Source of the DNA: Prevotella sp. AGR2160
Lineage (GTDB): Bacteria > Bacteroidota > Bacteroidia > Bacteroidales > Bacteroidaceae
Direction: 5' to 3'
Assembly (NCBI RefSeq): GCF_000424185.1
Contig: NZ_AUJK01000002.1
Span: forward strand, 248,001 to 312,000
DNA length: 64,000 nucleotides
Shown: in pieces, positions 34,766-44,019 of the stretch
Layout: the number at the start of each line of letters is the position of its first letter
Position numbering within the stretch: the stretch's first letter is position 1
Position numbers and translations under genes: made by a program
The notes under the pieces: model-generated
Told to the model about the DNA's origin: nothing
What the model saw: only the letters and a program-made list of their open reading frames with translations
The model's database searches: none

Positions 34766-35863
34766 ATGAATATGAGCACGACAGAAACTGAAAATCTGTG
34801 TGGCCTGAAAAGAGAGGATTTCCAGACCACGGTAGAAGGTAAGAAGACCGACCTCTACATCCTCAAGAACAAGAAAGGCCATGAAGTGGCGTTCACCAAC
34901 TTCGGCGGTGCCCTCGTAGCCATCATGGTCCCCGATAAAAACGGCAACTTCGGCAATGTTGTTATGGGCCATGATAATATCCACGATGTCATCAACTCTC
35001 CCGAGCCTTATCTGAGCCGTCTCATCGGTCGTTATGGCAACCGTATCGCCAAGGGAAAGTTCACCCTCCACGGTAAGGAATACCAACTGGCTACCAATGA
35101 CGGACCCAACCACCTCCATGGCGGAAAGAAAGGCTATAACGTACGTGTGTGGGATGTCACCCGCATGAACGACCAGGCCTGCGTCCTCAAGCTGACGAGT
35201 CCCTATGGTGAGGAAGGTTTCACGGGTGAGCTCGAGATCTGGGTGGCTTACACCTTCACTGATGATGATGAGCTGATCATCAAATATCAGGCTACGACGA
35301 ATAAGAAGACAATCATCAACCTCACGAATCACGCCTTCTTCGCCCTCGCCGGTATCGCCAACCCCACCCCGACGATCGACAATGTCATCTGCCAGCTCAA
35401 CGCTGATTTCTATCTGCCCATCGATCCCGTCTCCATCCCCACGGGAGAGATCCGGAAAGTAGAAGGCACGCCGTTTGACTTCCGTAAGCCCATGGCCTTC
35501 GGTGACCATATCAACGATACCGACAACGAGCAGATCAAGAACGGCAGCGGCTATGACCATAACTACGTGCTCAATAAGAAAGAGGAGGGCGAGCTCTCCC
35601 ATGCCGCTCATCTGCTGGAGCCCGTCAGCGGCCGTACGCTCGATGTATATACCACAGAACCGGGTCTGCAGCTCTACACCGGCAACTTCCTTGCCGGTAT
35701 CAAAGGCACCCACGGCGCGACCTATCCCCGTCGCTCCGCCGTCTGCCTCGAGGCACAGCACTTCCCCGACACGCCGAATCATCCATATTTCCCCTCCGTG
35801 GAACTGAATCCCGGTGAGACCTACACCCAGAAAACCATCTATCAGTTCGGTGTAGAGAAATAA
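34766..35863 (+). CDS. galM: Aldose 1-epimerase (galactose mutarotase)
   Basis: 365 residues with no signal peptide, so cytoplasmic. Family motifs are clear: NRIAKGKFTLHGKEY, NDGPNHLHGG, the general acid His in NLTNHAFFALAG and the catalytic Glu in CLEAQHFPDTPNHP. It converts beta- to alpha-galactose for GalK. First gene of a galM-transporter-galK operon with its own promoter and a perfect inverted repeat over that promoter. No galT is in the cluster. Confidence 0.95.
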   Translation: MNMSTTETENLCGLKREDFQTTVEGKKTDLYILKNKKGHEVAFTNFGGALVAIMVPDKNGNFGNVVMGHDNIHDVINSPEPYLSRLIGRYGNRIAKGKFTLHGKEYQLATNDGPNHLHGGKKGYNVRVWDVTRMNDQACVLKLTSPYGEEGFTGELEIWVAYTFTDDDELIIKYQATTNKKTIINLTNHAFFALAGIANPTPTIDNVICQLNADFYLPIDPVSIPTGEIRKVEGTPFDFRKPMAFGDHINDTDNEQIKNGSGYDHNYVLNKKEEGELSHAAHLLEPVSGRTLDVYTTEPGLQLYTGNFLAGIKGTHGATYPRRSAVCLEAQHFPDTPNHPYFPSVELNPGETYTQKTIYQFGVEK

Positions 35864-35875
35864 CATATCTCCATG

Positions 35876-35908
35876 GAATCCATCCGCCATACCATGACGG
35901 ATGGATTC
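35876..35908 (+). other. Intercistronic hairpin galM / sugar transporter
   Basis: GAATCCATCCG/CGGATGGATTC, an 11-bp perfect stem, 12 bases after the galM stop. No T-run, so more likely an mRNA processing or stability element than a terminator. Confidence 0.6.
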
Positions 35909-35960
35909 ACCAATCTTTAACACACATCTGAAACAACAAATTTCAACAATTACGATCAAA

Positions 35961-37268
35961 ATGGAAAATCAGAACAAACAGCACGGAACCGTCATTGCCA
36001 TCATTACGATGATGTTTCTCTATGCAATGATCTCTTTCGTCACTAACCTCGCAGCACCCATCGGCGTGGTGTGGAAAAACCAGCCCGAGATCGGCGGCAG
36101 CAACCTCCTCGGTATGATGGGTAACTTCATGAACTTCTTCGCTTACCTCTTCATGGGTATACCCGCCGGTAAGCTGCTCACGAAAATCGGATATAAGAAA
36201 ACGGCACTTCTGGGTATCGGCGTCGGCTTCGTCGGCGTACTCATCCAGTTCCTCTCCGGCTTCCCTACAGGAATGACGGGATTCTATGTTTATCTCCTCG
36301 GTGCCTTCATCTCCGGTTTCTCCGTCTGTCTGCTGAACACCGTCGTCAACCCAATGCTGAACCTCCTCGGTGGCGGTGGTAACCGTGGTAACCAGTTGAA
36401 CCTCATCGGTGGTACGCTGAACTCCCTCTCCGGCACGCTGACGCCTATGTTCGTCGGTGCCCTCATCGGTACCGTCACCTCCAGCACCAAGATGGCTGAC
36501 GTGAACCTCGTGCTCTACATCGCCCTCGCCGTCTTCGCCGCTGCCTTCATCGCCCTCTCCTTCATCCCTATCCAGGATCCTGAGATGGGTAAGACAACGG
36601 CCGACACCGTCTTTGAGCACAGCCCCTGGAGCTTCCGCCATTTCGTTCTCGGTGTCATCGCCATCTTCGTGTATGTCGGCGTTGAGGTCGGTATTCCCGG
36701 TACGCTGAACTTCTATATCTCCGATACATCCGACAAGGGCGCAGGCCTGATGGCTAATGCCGCCGCCATCGGTGGCTTCGTCGCCGGTACCTACTGGCTG
36801 CTGATGCTCGTCGGCCGTTTCGTCGCCGGCTTCATCGCTGACAAGATCTCCTCCCGCACGATGATGCTGACCAACACGTCCGTAGCCGTCATCTTCATCC
36901 TCATCGCCATGTTCACGCCGAAAGATGTGACGACGACGATGCCGCTGTTCACCGGTTCTTCCTTCGCCATGACGACAGTTCCGATGAGCGCGCTGTTCCT
37001 CGTCCTCTGCGGTCTCTGCACGTCGATCATGTGGGCTTCCATCTTCAACCTTGCTACTGAAGGTCTCGGTAAATATACCGCTCAGGCTTCCGGTATCTTC
37101 ATGATGATGGTCGTCGGTGGTGGCGTCCTCCCGCTGATCCAGAACTATATCGCTGACAACGCCGGTTACATGATCAGTTACATCGTGCCCCTCATCGCCA
37201 TCGCCTACATGTTCTTCTACGCCCTCGTCGGCAGTAAGAACATCAACAAGGATATCCCTGTAGACTAA
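35961..37268 (+). CDS. MFS sugar transporter (GluP/FucP-type, likely galactose/glucose)
   Basis: 435 residues from the ATG at 35961 (MENQNKQHGTVIAIITMMF); the in-frame ATG at 35901 is inside the hairpin and rejected. Twelve membrane helices with short loops, a FucP-like N-half (IGVVWKNQPE, PAGKLLTKIGYKK) and GRFVAGFIADKIS in the C-half. It lies between galM and galK, which supports galactose or glucose/proton symport; the substrate is inferred from context. No periplasmic binding partner. Confidence 0.9.
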   Translation: MENQNKQHGTVIAIITMMFLYAMISFVTNLAAPIGVVWKNQPEIGGSNLLGMMGNFMNFFAYLFMGIPAGKLLTKIGYKKTALLGIGVGFVGVLIQFLSGFPTGMTGFYVYLLGAFISGFSVCLLNTVVNPMLNLLGGGGNRGNQLNLIGGTLNSLSGTLTPMFVGALIGTVTSSTKMADVNLVLYIALAVFAAAFIALSFIPIQDPEMGKTTADTVFEHSPWSFRHFVLGVIAIFVYVGVEVGIPGTLNFYISDTSDKGAGLMANAAAIGGFVAGTYWLLMLVGRFVAGFIADKISSRTMMLTNTSVAVIFILIAMFTPKDVTTTMPLFTGSSFAMTTVPMSALFLVLCGLCTSIMWASIFNLATEGLGKYTAQASGIFMMMVVGGGVLPLIQNYIADNAGYMISYIVPLIAIAYMFFYALVGSKNINKDIPVD

Positions 37269-37310
37269 GCATTCTCCAGAAAACTCACCAAACTAATAAA
37301 ACAAACAACT

Positions 37311-38474
37311 ATGTTAGATATCGAATATGTAAGAAGCCGTTTCATCAAGCACTTCGACGGCAAGACAGGAAATCTCTATACCGCTCCGGGACGTATCAAC
37401 CTCATCGGCGAGCACACGGACTACAACGGCGGTTACGTCTTCCCGGGCGCTGTCGACAAGGGCATCCTCGCGGAGGTGCGCCCCAATGGTACGGATACGG
37501 TGATGTGCTACTCCATCGATCTCAAGGACCGCGTGGAGTTTAAGGTTGACGACCCCAAAGGTCCCCATGCTACCTGGGCACGCTTCATCTACGGAATGAT
37601 CCAGGAGTTCCGCGCCCTCGGCGTCGACGTGAAAGGCTTCAACATCGCCTTCGCTGGTGACGTGCCTCTGGGTGCCGGCATGAGCAGCAGCGCCGCTATG
37701 GAGAGCTGCTTCGGCGTGGCCCTCAACGACCTCTTCGCCGACAACAAGATCTCCAAGTGGGACATCGTCCTCGCCGGTCAGGCTAACGAACATAAATATA
37801 TCGGTGTCAACTGCGGTATCATGGATCAGTTCGCCTCCGTCTTCGGACAGAAAGGCAAGCTCATGCGCCTCGACTGCCGCAGCCGTGAGTTCGAATATTT
37901 CCCCTTCGAGCCGAAAGGCTACAAACTCGTGCTCGTCAACTCCAAGGTCAAGCACGAGCTCGCCGGCTCACCCTATAACGACCGCCGCAACTCCTGCGAG
38001 CATGTCGTGAAGGTCATCGCCGCCAAACATCCCGAGGGACATTTCGAGACCCTGCGTGACTGTACGTGGGAACAGCTTGAGGAGGTCCGTCAGGAAGTCG
38101 GCGAGGAAGACTACAAGCGCGCCCACTTCGTCCTCGGTGAGAAAGACCGCGTCCTCGCTGTCTGCGATGCCCTCGAGAAGGGTGACTATGAGACCGTAGG
38201 CAAGAAGATGTATGAGACGCACGAGGGACTTAGCAAAGAGTATGAGGTTTCCTGCGAGGAACTCGACTTCCTCAATGACATCGCCAAGGAAGACGGTGTC
38301 ACGGGCAGCCGTATCATGGGCGGCGGCTTCGGTGGCTGCACCATCAACCTCGTCAAGGATGAGCTCTATGACAAGTTCATTGAGGATGCCAAGACAAAGT
38401 TCGCTGCCAAATATGGTCATACGCCCGAGGTCTACCCCGTCGTCATCAGTGATGGCGCAAGAAAAATAGACTAA
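37311..38474 (+). CDS. galK: Galactokinase
   Basis: 387 residues. GHMP kinase motifs: GRINLIGEHTDYNGGY (substrate-binding signature), GAGMSSSAAMES (ATP loop) and GGGFGGCTI (C-terminal motif). Phosphorylates galactose at C1. Third gene of the operon, 42 bp after the transporter. The product galactose-1-phosphate needs GalT and GalE, which are elsewhere. A family A repeat follows its stop by 14 bases. Confidence 0.96.
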   Translation: MLDIEYVRSRFIKHFDGKTGNLYTAPGRINLIGEHTDYNGGYVFPGAVDKGILAEVRPNGTDTVMCYSIDLKDRVEFKVDDPKGPHATWARFIYGMIQEFRALGVDVKGFNIAFAGDVPLGAGMSSSAAMESCFGVALNDLFADNKISKWDIVLAGQANEHKYIGVNCGIMDQFASVFGQKGKLMRLDCRSREFEYFPFEPKGYKLVLVNSKVKHELAGSPYNDRRNSCEHVVKVIAAKHPEGHFETLRDCTWEQLEEVRQEVGEEDYKRAHFVLGEKDRVLAVCDALEKGDYETVGKKMYETHEGLSKEYEVSCEELDFLNDIAKEDGVTGSRIMGGGFGGCTINLVKDELYDKFIEDAKTKFAAKYGHTPEVYPVVISDGARKID

Positions 38475-38488
38475 TCAGAACCCTACTA

Positions 38489-38518
38489 GTAGGTGGCCGC
38501 CATGTTGCGGCCACCTAC
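38489..38518 (+). repeat. Palindromic repeat, family A (copy 5)
   Basis: A fully symmetric form: GTAGGTGGCCGCC ... GCGGCCACCTAC, right after galK. Confidence 0.8.
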
Positions 38519-38578
38519 TTTTTTATTCCCCCACCATCTCATAAAACAATGAGTTTTTATTGAAAACATCGTTCAAAA

Positions 38579-38610
38579 TTTGTCACTTTCAAGAAAAAGC
38601 CGTATATTTG
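38579..38610 (+). promoter_or_regulatory. tkt promoter
   Basis: TTTG (38579-38582), 20 nt, TATATTTG (38603-38610), a perfect match. The leader to 38660 is about 45 nt. Confidence 0.75.
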
Positions 38611-38659
38611 TGGTGTATTTACACACCCCAACCGAAAAAGAAGCATCACACTAAACAAA

Positions 38660-40681
38660 ATGAACGATATCAAACTTATGAATCGTGCAGCCGATAACAT
38701 CCGTATCCTGGCTGCTTCCATGGTAGAGAAAGCCAAGTCCGGCCACCCCGGTGGCGCTATGGGCGGCGCTGACTTTATCAATGTCCTCTTCTCTGAATAT
38801 CTCGTCTACGATCCCGCCGATCCCTTCTGGACCGGCCGTGACCGTTTCTACCTCGACCCCGGTCACATGAGTCCGATGCTCTATGGCGCACTGACGCTCC
38901 AGGGCCGTTTCACCCTTGAGGATATTCAGCAGTTCCGCCAGTGGGGATCCGTCTGTCCCGGTCATCCAGAACGTGACGTTGCCCACGGCATCGAGAACTC
39001 CTCCGGTCCGCTGGGCCAAGGCCATGCCATCGCTGCCGGCGCTGCCGTGGCAGAGAAATTCTTGGAGGCCCGTCTCGGACATACCGTCATGCAGCATCGT
39101 ATCTTCTGTTATATCTCCGATGGTGCTGTAGAGGAAGAGATCTCTCAGGGTGTGGGCCGTATCGCCGGTACCCTCGGCCTCGATAACCTCGTGATGTTCT
39201 ATGACGCCAACGACATCCAACTCTCTACGGAGACGAAGGTCGTCACGACAGAGGACACGGCTGCCAAATACCGTGCCTGGGATTGGAATGTCATTGAGAT
39301 TGACGGTAATGATGTCGCACAGATCCGTAAGGCCCTTGATGCCGGTATCGCCGAGCAGGAGCGTCCGACGATGATCATCGGACATACCGTCATGGGTAAG
39401 GGTGCCCGCAAGGCCGACGGCAGCAGCTATGAGCGTAACGTCAAGACCCACGGCGCTCCCTTGGGTGACGGTGCTTATGTCAACACCATCAAGAACCTCG
39501 GTGGCGATCCCGAGCATCCCTTTGCCATCTTCGATGATGTCAAGAAGCTCTATGATGACCGTCGGGAGGAGCTCACGAAGATCGTCGCTGCACGTCGCAA
39601 TGCCGAAGCAGAATGGGCCAAAGAGAATCCCGAGAAGAAAGCCCTCATGGATACTTGGTTCTCCGGAAAAGCACCGAAAATCGACTGGAGTAAGGTGGAG
39701 CTGAAGCCGGATGCCGCCACACGTGCTGCCTCCTCCGCTTGTCTGAAAGTACTCGCTCAACAGGTACCGAATATGATCTGCGCTTCCGCAGATCTCTGCA
39801 ATTCCGATAAGACCGACGGTTTCCTCAAGGAGACCCACGAACTGAGAAAGGGTGACTTCTCCGGTGCCTTCTTCCAGGCTGGTGTCAGTGAGTTGACGAT
39901 GGCTGATATGTGCATCGGTATGATGCTTCATGGGGGTGTCATCGCCGCTATGGGCACGTTCTTCGTCTTCTCCGATTATATGAAACCCGCCGTTCGTCTC
40001 GCTGCCCTCATGGGGGTCCCCGTGAAGTTCATCTGGACCCACGACGCCTTCCGTGTCGGTGAGGATGGTCCTACCCACGAGCCCGTGGAGCAGGAGGCTC
40101 AGATCCGTCTCATGGAGAAACTGCAGAACCACAAAGGCCAGGACAGTGTCCGCGTCTTCCGTCCCGCCGATGTCTATGAGACAAAGGTTTGCTGGGAGAT
40201 GGCCATGGAGAATATGGATACGCCGACAGCACTCATCTTCTCACGCCAGGGCATCCCCTGTCTGCCGGAAGGCAACGATTACGAGCAGGCCCGCAAGGGT
40301 GCGTATATCGTCAAAGGCAGTGATGAGAATCCTGATGTCATCCTCGTTGCCAGCGGTTCTGAGGTCTCTACCCTCGAAGCCGGCACTGAGGCACTCCGCC
40401 ATGACGGCCTGAAAGTACGCGTCGTCAGCGCTCCTTCCGAGGGCCTCTTCCGTCGCCAAACGAAAGAATACCAGGAGAGTGTACTGCCGAAGAATGCCAA
40501 GATCTTCGGTCTCACGGCCGGTCTTCCTGTTACCCTCGAAGGCCTCGTAGGTGCCAACGGCAAGGTCTATGGCATGAAGAGCTTCGGCTTCTCCGCTCCT
40601 TACAAGGTACTTGACGAGAAACTCGGCTACACGGGTGACAATGTCTACAAACAAGTAAAAGAATTCTTAGCAGAAGTATAA
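38660..40681 (+). CDS. tkt: Transketolase
   Basis: 673 residues. TPP-fold motifs: KSGHPGGAMGGAD, the His loop GHPERDVAHGIENSSGPLGQG (key parts GHPE and GPLGQG), the cofactor helix VMFYDANDIQLS and WTHDAFRVGEDGPTHEPVEQ. Central to the non-oxidative pentose phosphate pathway. rpiB lies downstream in the same direction, a natural pair. Confidence 0.97.
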   Translation: MNDIKLMNRAADNIRILAASMVEKAKSGHPGGAMGGADFINVLFSEYLVYDPADPFWTGRDRFYLDPGHMSPMLYGALTLQGRFTLEDIQQFRQWGSVCPGHPERDVAHGIENSSGPLGQGHAIAAGAAVAEKFLEARLGHTVMQHRIFCYISDGAVEEEISQGVGRIAGTLGLDNLVMFYDANDIQLSTETKVVTTEDTAAKYRAWDWNVIEIDGNDVAQIRKALDAGIAEQERPTMIIGHTVMGKGARKADGSSYERNVKTHGAPLGDGAYVNTIKNLGGDPEHPFAIFDDVKKLYDDRREELTKIVAARRNAEAEWAKENPEKKALMDTWFSGKAPKIDWSKVELKPDAATRAASSACLKVLAQQVPNMICASADLCNSDKTDGFLKETHELRKGDFSGAFFQAGVSELTMADMCIGMMLHGGVIAAMGTFFVFSDYMKPAVRLAALMGVPVKFIWTHDAFRVGEDGPTHEPVEQEAQIRLMEKLQNHKGQDSVRVFRPADVYETKVCWEMAMENMDTPTALIFSRQGIPCLPEGNDYEQARKGAYIVKGSDENPDVILVASGSEVSTLEAGTEALRHDGLKVRVVSAPSEGLFRRQTKEYQESVLPKNAKIFGLTAGLPVTLEGLVGANGKVYGMKSFGFSAPYKVLDEKLGYTGDNVYKQVKEFLAEV

Positions 40682-40687
40682 AATCTT

Positions 40688-40725
40688 CCGCTCATGACCT
40701 CGGGCTCTCCGGGGATCATGAGCGG
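40688..40725 (+). other. Intercistronic hairpin tkt / rpiB
   Basis: CCGCTCATGA/TCATGAGCGG, a 10-bp perfect stem, six bases after the tkt stop. It has only a short AT-rich tail, so it may be a weak terminator or processing site. Confidence 0.55.
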
Positions 40726-40756
40726 ATTTATTATTAACCTTTTAAAAAGCAAGTTT

Positions 40757-41200
40757 ATGGAAGTAAAGACAGTAGGTATCGCCTGCGATCACGCAGGATT
40801 CCCCCTCAAGCAGTTCGTCCTTCAGTATCTCGAGAAGAAGGGCTATCCTTACAAGGACTTCGGTACATATAGTGACGAGAGTGTTGACTATCCCGATTTC
40901 GCCCATCCGCTGGCAGAAGCCATCGAGAGCGGTGAGGTCTATCCCGGTATCGCCATCTGCGGCAGCGGTGAGGGAATGGTCATGACCCTGAACAAGCATC
41001 AGGGTGTACGCGCCGGCCTTACCTGGTGCAAGGACATCGCTGAGCTCATCCGCCAGCATAACGACGCCAACTGCCTCGTTTTGCCAGGCCGTTTCATCGA
41101 TAACAAGACCGCCGAGCAGATCCTCGACGAGTTCTTCACCGCCTCCTTCGAAGGTGGCCGTCATGAGCGTCGCGTCAAGAAGATCCCCGTTCAGAAATAA
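40757..41200 (+). CDS. rpiB: Ribose-5-phosphate isomerase B
   Basis: 147 residues from the ATG at 40757 (MEVKTVGIACDHAGFPLKQ); the ATG at 40694 lies inside the hairpin and is not used. RpiB/LacAB motifs: GIACDHAGF, YPDFAHPLAE, GIAICGSGEGM (catalytic Cys in ICGSG) and HNDANCLVLPGRF. Interconverts ribose- and ribulose-5-phosphate. Adjacent to tkt, consistent with a pentose-phosphate mini-operon. Confidence 0.96.
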   Translation: MEVKTVGIACDHAGFPLKQFVLQYLEKKGYPYKDFGTYSDESVDYPDFAHPLAEAIESGEVYPGIAICGSGEGMVMTLNKHQGVRAGLTWCKDIAELIRQHNDANCLVLPGRFIDNKTAEQILDEFFTASFEGGRHERRVKKIPVQK

Positions 41201-41222
41201 ACCACTGGGTCTATAAATGTTG

Positions 41223-41255
41223 AACGTCTCGCTCTTCACAGAGCGGGGCGTTCAT
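41223..41255 (+). terminator. Hairpin after rpiB
   Basis: GAACGTCTCGCTC ... GAGCGGGGCGTTC with loop TTCACA. The stem is long but no real T-run follows, so termination is likely weak or factor-dependent. Confidence 0.5.
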
Positions 41256-41370
41256 CGTTTAAGGTATTAGTCCATCTTAAGGTAAAAAGATTGTATTCAG
41301 GATAACTGTTGCAAAGATAAGAATTTTTTGCCAAAGATGCAATTTTTTTCGCATGTTTAAAAACATATAT

Positions 41371-41402
41371 TTTGGAAATTCGAGCATTTTCTCGTACCTT
41401 TG
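41371..41402 (+). promoter_or_regulatory. glnS promoter
   Basis: TTTG (41371-41374), 20 nt, TACCTTTG (41395-41402), a perfect match. The leader is about 70 nt and AT-rich. Confidence 0.75.
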
Positions 41403-41475
41403 CAGCATAATTGATAAAAAACATATTTGGCAAAAAAGATTTGACGAAAATATTTGACGAAAAAGATATTAAACT

Positions 41476-43197
41476 ATGTCGAAAGAAGAATTAGAAACTC
41501 CGAAAGAAGAGAAGAAAAGCTTGAGCTTCGTCGAGCAACTCGTCGAGGAAGACCTCGCCGAAGGAAAGAACGGTGGACGTATTCAGACCCGTTTCCCCCC
41601 GGAGCCGAACGGCTATCTCCATATCGGTCACGCCAAGGCCATCTGCATGGACTTCGGCGTCGCCGAGAAATATCATGGTGTCTGCAACCTCCGTTTCGAT
41701 GACACTAACCCGAGTAAGGAGAACAACGAATATGTAGAGAATATCCTCCACGATATCCAGTGGCTCGGCTTCAAATGGGGACATATCTATTATGCCTCCG
41801 ACTATTTCCAGAAACTCTGGGACTTCGCCATCTGGATGATTGAGAATGGTCATGCCTATGTCGACGAGCAGACAGCTGAGCAGATCGCCGAGCAGAAAGG
41901 CACGCCGACGACGCCCGGTACGCCGTCGCCCTATCGTGACCGTCCCGTGGAAGAGAATCTCCGCTTGTTCCGTCAGATGAATACGCCGGAGGCTGTCGAG
42001 GGAAGTATGGTGCTGCGCGCCAAGCTCGATATGGCCAACGACAACATGCATTTCCGTGATCCGATCATCTATCGTATTATCCAGACGCCGCACCATCGTA
42101 CGGGCACAAAATGGCATTGCTATCCGATGTATGACTTCGCCCACGGACAGAGCGACTATTTCGAGGGTGTCACCCACTCCATCTGTACACTGGAGTTCGT
42201 TCCCCACCGTCCGCTGTATAATAAGTTCATTGACTTCCTTAAGGAGTATGACGGTACGGCCGACAACCTCAACGACAACCGTCCGCGACAGATTGAGTTC
42301 AACCGTCTGAACCTCACCTATACCGTGATGTCCAAGCGTAAGCTCCATACCCTCGTCGACGAGCACCTCGTCAGAGGATGGGATGATCCCCGTATGCCGA
42401 CGCTCTGCGGTATGCGCCGCCGTGGCTACTCCCCCGAGAGTATCCGTAACTTCATCGACTCCATCGGTTATACGAAGTTCGATGCCCTCAACGACATGGC
42501 TCTTCTGGAGGCAGCCGTCCGTGAGGATCTGAACAAGAAAGCCACACGTGTCAGTGCCGTCCTTGATCCCGTGAAACTCGTTATTACGAACTATCCTGAG
42601 GGTCAGACCGAAGAGATGGAGGCTATCAATAATCCGGAGGACGAGACGGCAGGAAGTCACAAGATCACGTTCTCCCGCAACCTCTGGATTGAGCGTGCCG
42701 ACTTCATGGAGGACGCGCCGAAGAAGTTCTTCCGCATGACTCCCGGCAAGGAAGTCCGTCTGAAGAATGCGTACATCGTGAAATGTACGGGTTGTACGAA
42801 AGATGCCGACGGTAAGATCACGGAGATCCAGGCAGAATACGATCCGACCTCCAAGAGTGGCATGGAAGGCGCCAACCGCAAGGTCAAAGGAACGCTCCAC
42901 TGGGTCAGCTGCGACCACTGCGTGAAGAGTGAGGTACGTGTCTACGACCGCCTCTTCAATGTAGAGAATCCCTCCGCTGACGAGCGTGACTTCCGTGAAC
43001 TCCTCAATCCGGACTCCATGAAGGTCTATGACAACTGCTACGTGGAGAATTTTGCCGCAACAAAGAAGCCGGGCGAATATCTGCAGTTCCAGCGTATCGG
43101 ATACTTCATGGCTGATCCCGATGGCACAGCCGAGAAGCCGGTATTCAACAAGACCGTTGGTCTGAAAGATACCTGGGCCAAACAACAGAAGAAATAA
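41476..43197 (+). CDS. glnS: Glutamine-tRNA ligase (GlnRS)
   Basis: 573 residues. Class I signature PPEPNGYLHIGHAKAI, KMSKS variant VMSKRKL, and GlnRS-specific features such as RFDDTNPSKENNEY and the C-terminal two-barrel anticodon-binding part with CTGCTKD (Cys-rich turn). Gln-tRNA is made directly here rather than by transamidation. It follows an AT-rich leader with its own promoter. Confidence 0.97.
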   Translation: MSKEELETPKEEKKSLSFVEQLVEEDLAEGKNGGRIQTRFPPEPNGYLHIGHAKAICMDFGVAEKYHGVCNLRFDDTNPSKENNEYVENILHDIQWLGFKWGHIYYASDYFQKLWDFAIWMIENGHAYVDEQTAEQIAEQKGTPTTPGTPSPYRDRPVEENLRLFRQMNTPEAVEGSMVLRAKLDMANDNMHFRDPIIYRIIQTPHHRTGTKWHCYPMYDFAHGQSDYFEGVTHSICTLEFVPHRPLYNKFIDFLKEYDGTADNLNDNRPRQIEFNRLNLTYTVMSKRKLHTLVDEHLVRGWDDPRMPTLCGMRRRGYSPESIRNFIDSIGYTKFDALNDMALLEAAVREDLNKKATRVSAVLDPVKLVITNYPEGQTEEMEAINNPEDETAGSHKITFSRNLWIERADFMEDAPKKFFRMTPGKEVRLKNAYIVKCTGCTKDADGKITEIQAEYDPTSKSGMEGANRKVKGTLHWVSCDHCVKSEVRVYDRLFNVENPSADERDFRELLNPDSMKVYDNCYVENFAATKKPGEYLQFQRIGYFMADPDGTAEKPVFNKTVGLKDTWAKQQKK

Positions 43198-43209
43198 CAA
43201 CAACTATCC

Positions 43210-43245
43210 ATCCCCTCCCTCCCATCCTATTGCCAGGGAGGGGAT
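43210..43245 (+). other. Intercistronic hairpin glnS / DedA gene
   Basis: ATCCCCTCCCT/AGGGAGGGGAT, an 11-bp perfect stem, 12 bases after the glnS stop and eight bases before the DedA ATG at 43254. The right arm is near the translation start, so it may lower DedA translation. Confidence 0.55.
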
Positions 43246-43253
43246 TTAAGATT

Positions 43254-43889
43254 ATGGGAATATTATCAACATTATTGCAGAACCTGAATTACTATACGGT
43301 ATTCATCCTCATGCTGCTGGAGAGTACCGTCATTCCGGTTCCCTCAGAGTTTGTCGTCTCCCCCGCCGCCTATCATGCCGCCGCCGGAAACCTCGATGTC
43401 TGGCTGATCATTCTTGTGGCTACCCTTGGCGCCGATCTAGGAGCAAGTATCAACTATGCCGCCGGACATTATCTCGGTAGACCCATCATCTACCGGTTCG
43501 CCAACAGCCGTTGGGGACATCTGTGTATGCTCAACCAGGAGAAGGTAGAGAAGAGTGAGAAATATTTCTACAACCACGGTGCCGTGGCTACCCTAACGGG
43601 GCGTCTCATCCCCGGTATCCGCCACCTCATCTCTATCCCCGCCGGCATGAGTAAGATGCACTACGGTTACTTCATCCTGTACACCACCATCGGCGCAGGC
43701 ACATGGAACTGTATTCTTGCGGCCCTTGGCTGGTATCTCCATTCCGTTGTCCCCGAGTCACAGCTCAACGACAAGATTGCCGAATATGCGGAATATATCA
43801 AATTCGTCATTATTCTGGCCGTCGTCATCGCCGTCCTTTATTATGTGGTTCGTTGGTATATCCAAAGACAACGGAAAATCTATGATTAA
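43254..43889 (+). CDS. DedA-family membrane protein
   Basis: 211 residues from the ATG at 43254 (MGILSTLLQNLNYYTVFIL). Several membrane helices, the TVIPVPSEFVVSPAAY motif at the first re-entrant segment and the family signature GRLIPGIRHLISIPAGMSKM (within it R-x-I-P-G-x-R). DedA proteins act on membrane lipids, for example undecaprenyl-phosphate flipping, with pH-dependent roles. The substrate cannot be told from sequence. A convergent pair with dapA follows. Confidence 0.93.
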   Translation: MGILSTLLQNLNYYTVFILMLLESTVIPVPSEFVVSPAAYHAAAGNLDVWLIILVATLGADLGASINYAAGHYLGRPIIYRFANSRWGHLCMLNQEKVEKSEKYFYNHGAVATLTGRLIPGIRHLISIPAGMSKMHYGYFILYTTIGAGTWNCILAALGWYLHSVVPESQLNDKIAEYAEYIKFVIILAVVIAVLYYVVRWYIQRQRKIYD

Positions 43890-43890
43890 T

Positions 43891-43925
43891 AATAATGGAG
43901 AATGGAGAATAGATAATGGAAAATA
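43891..43925 (+). repeat. TGGAGAATGGAGAATAG-type repeat
   Basis: A tandem-like TGGAGAATGGAGAAT stretch ending GATAATGGAAAATA, the same motif vocabulary as the 26-bp arms at 15238-15308. It lies just after the DedA stop. Confidence 0.55.
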
Positions 43926-43928
43926 AAT

Positions 43929-43966
43929 AAAAAGGCCATCTGCATTGCTGCGGATGACCTTTTTTG
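43929..43966. terminator. Bidirectional terminator DedA / dapA
   Basis: AAAAAGGCCATC...GATGACCTTTTTT between converging genes: A-run on the left, T-run on the right, GC-rich stem. Confidence 0.7.
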
Positions 43967-44019
43967 TTGTTTTACTTTGTTGTTTTACTATGTCTTAAAA
44001 AACGCTCTGTTTGCTGATA

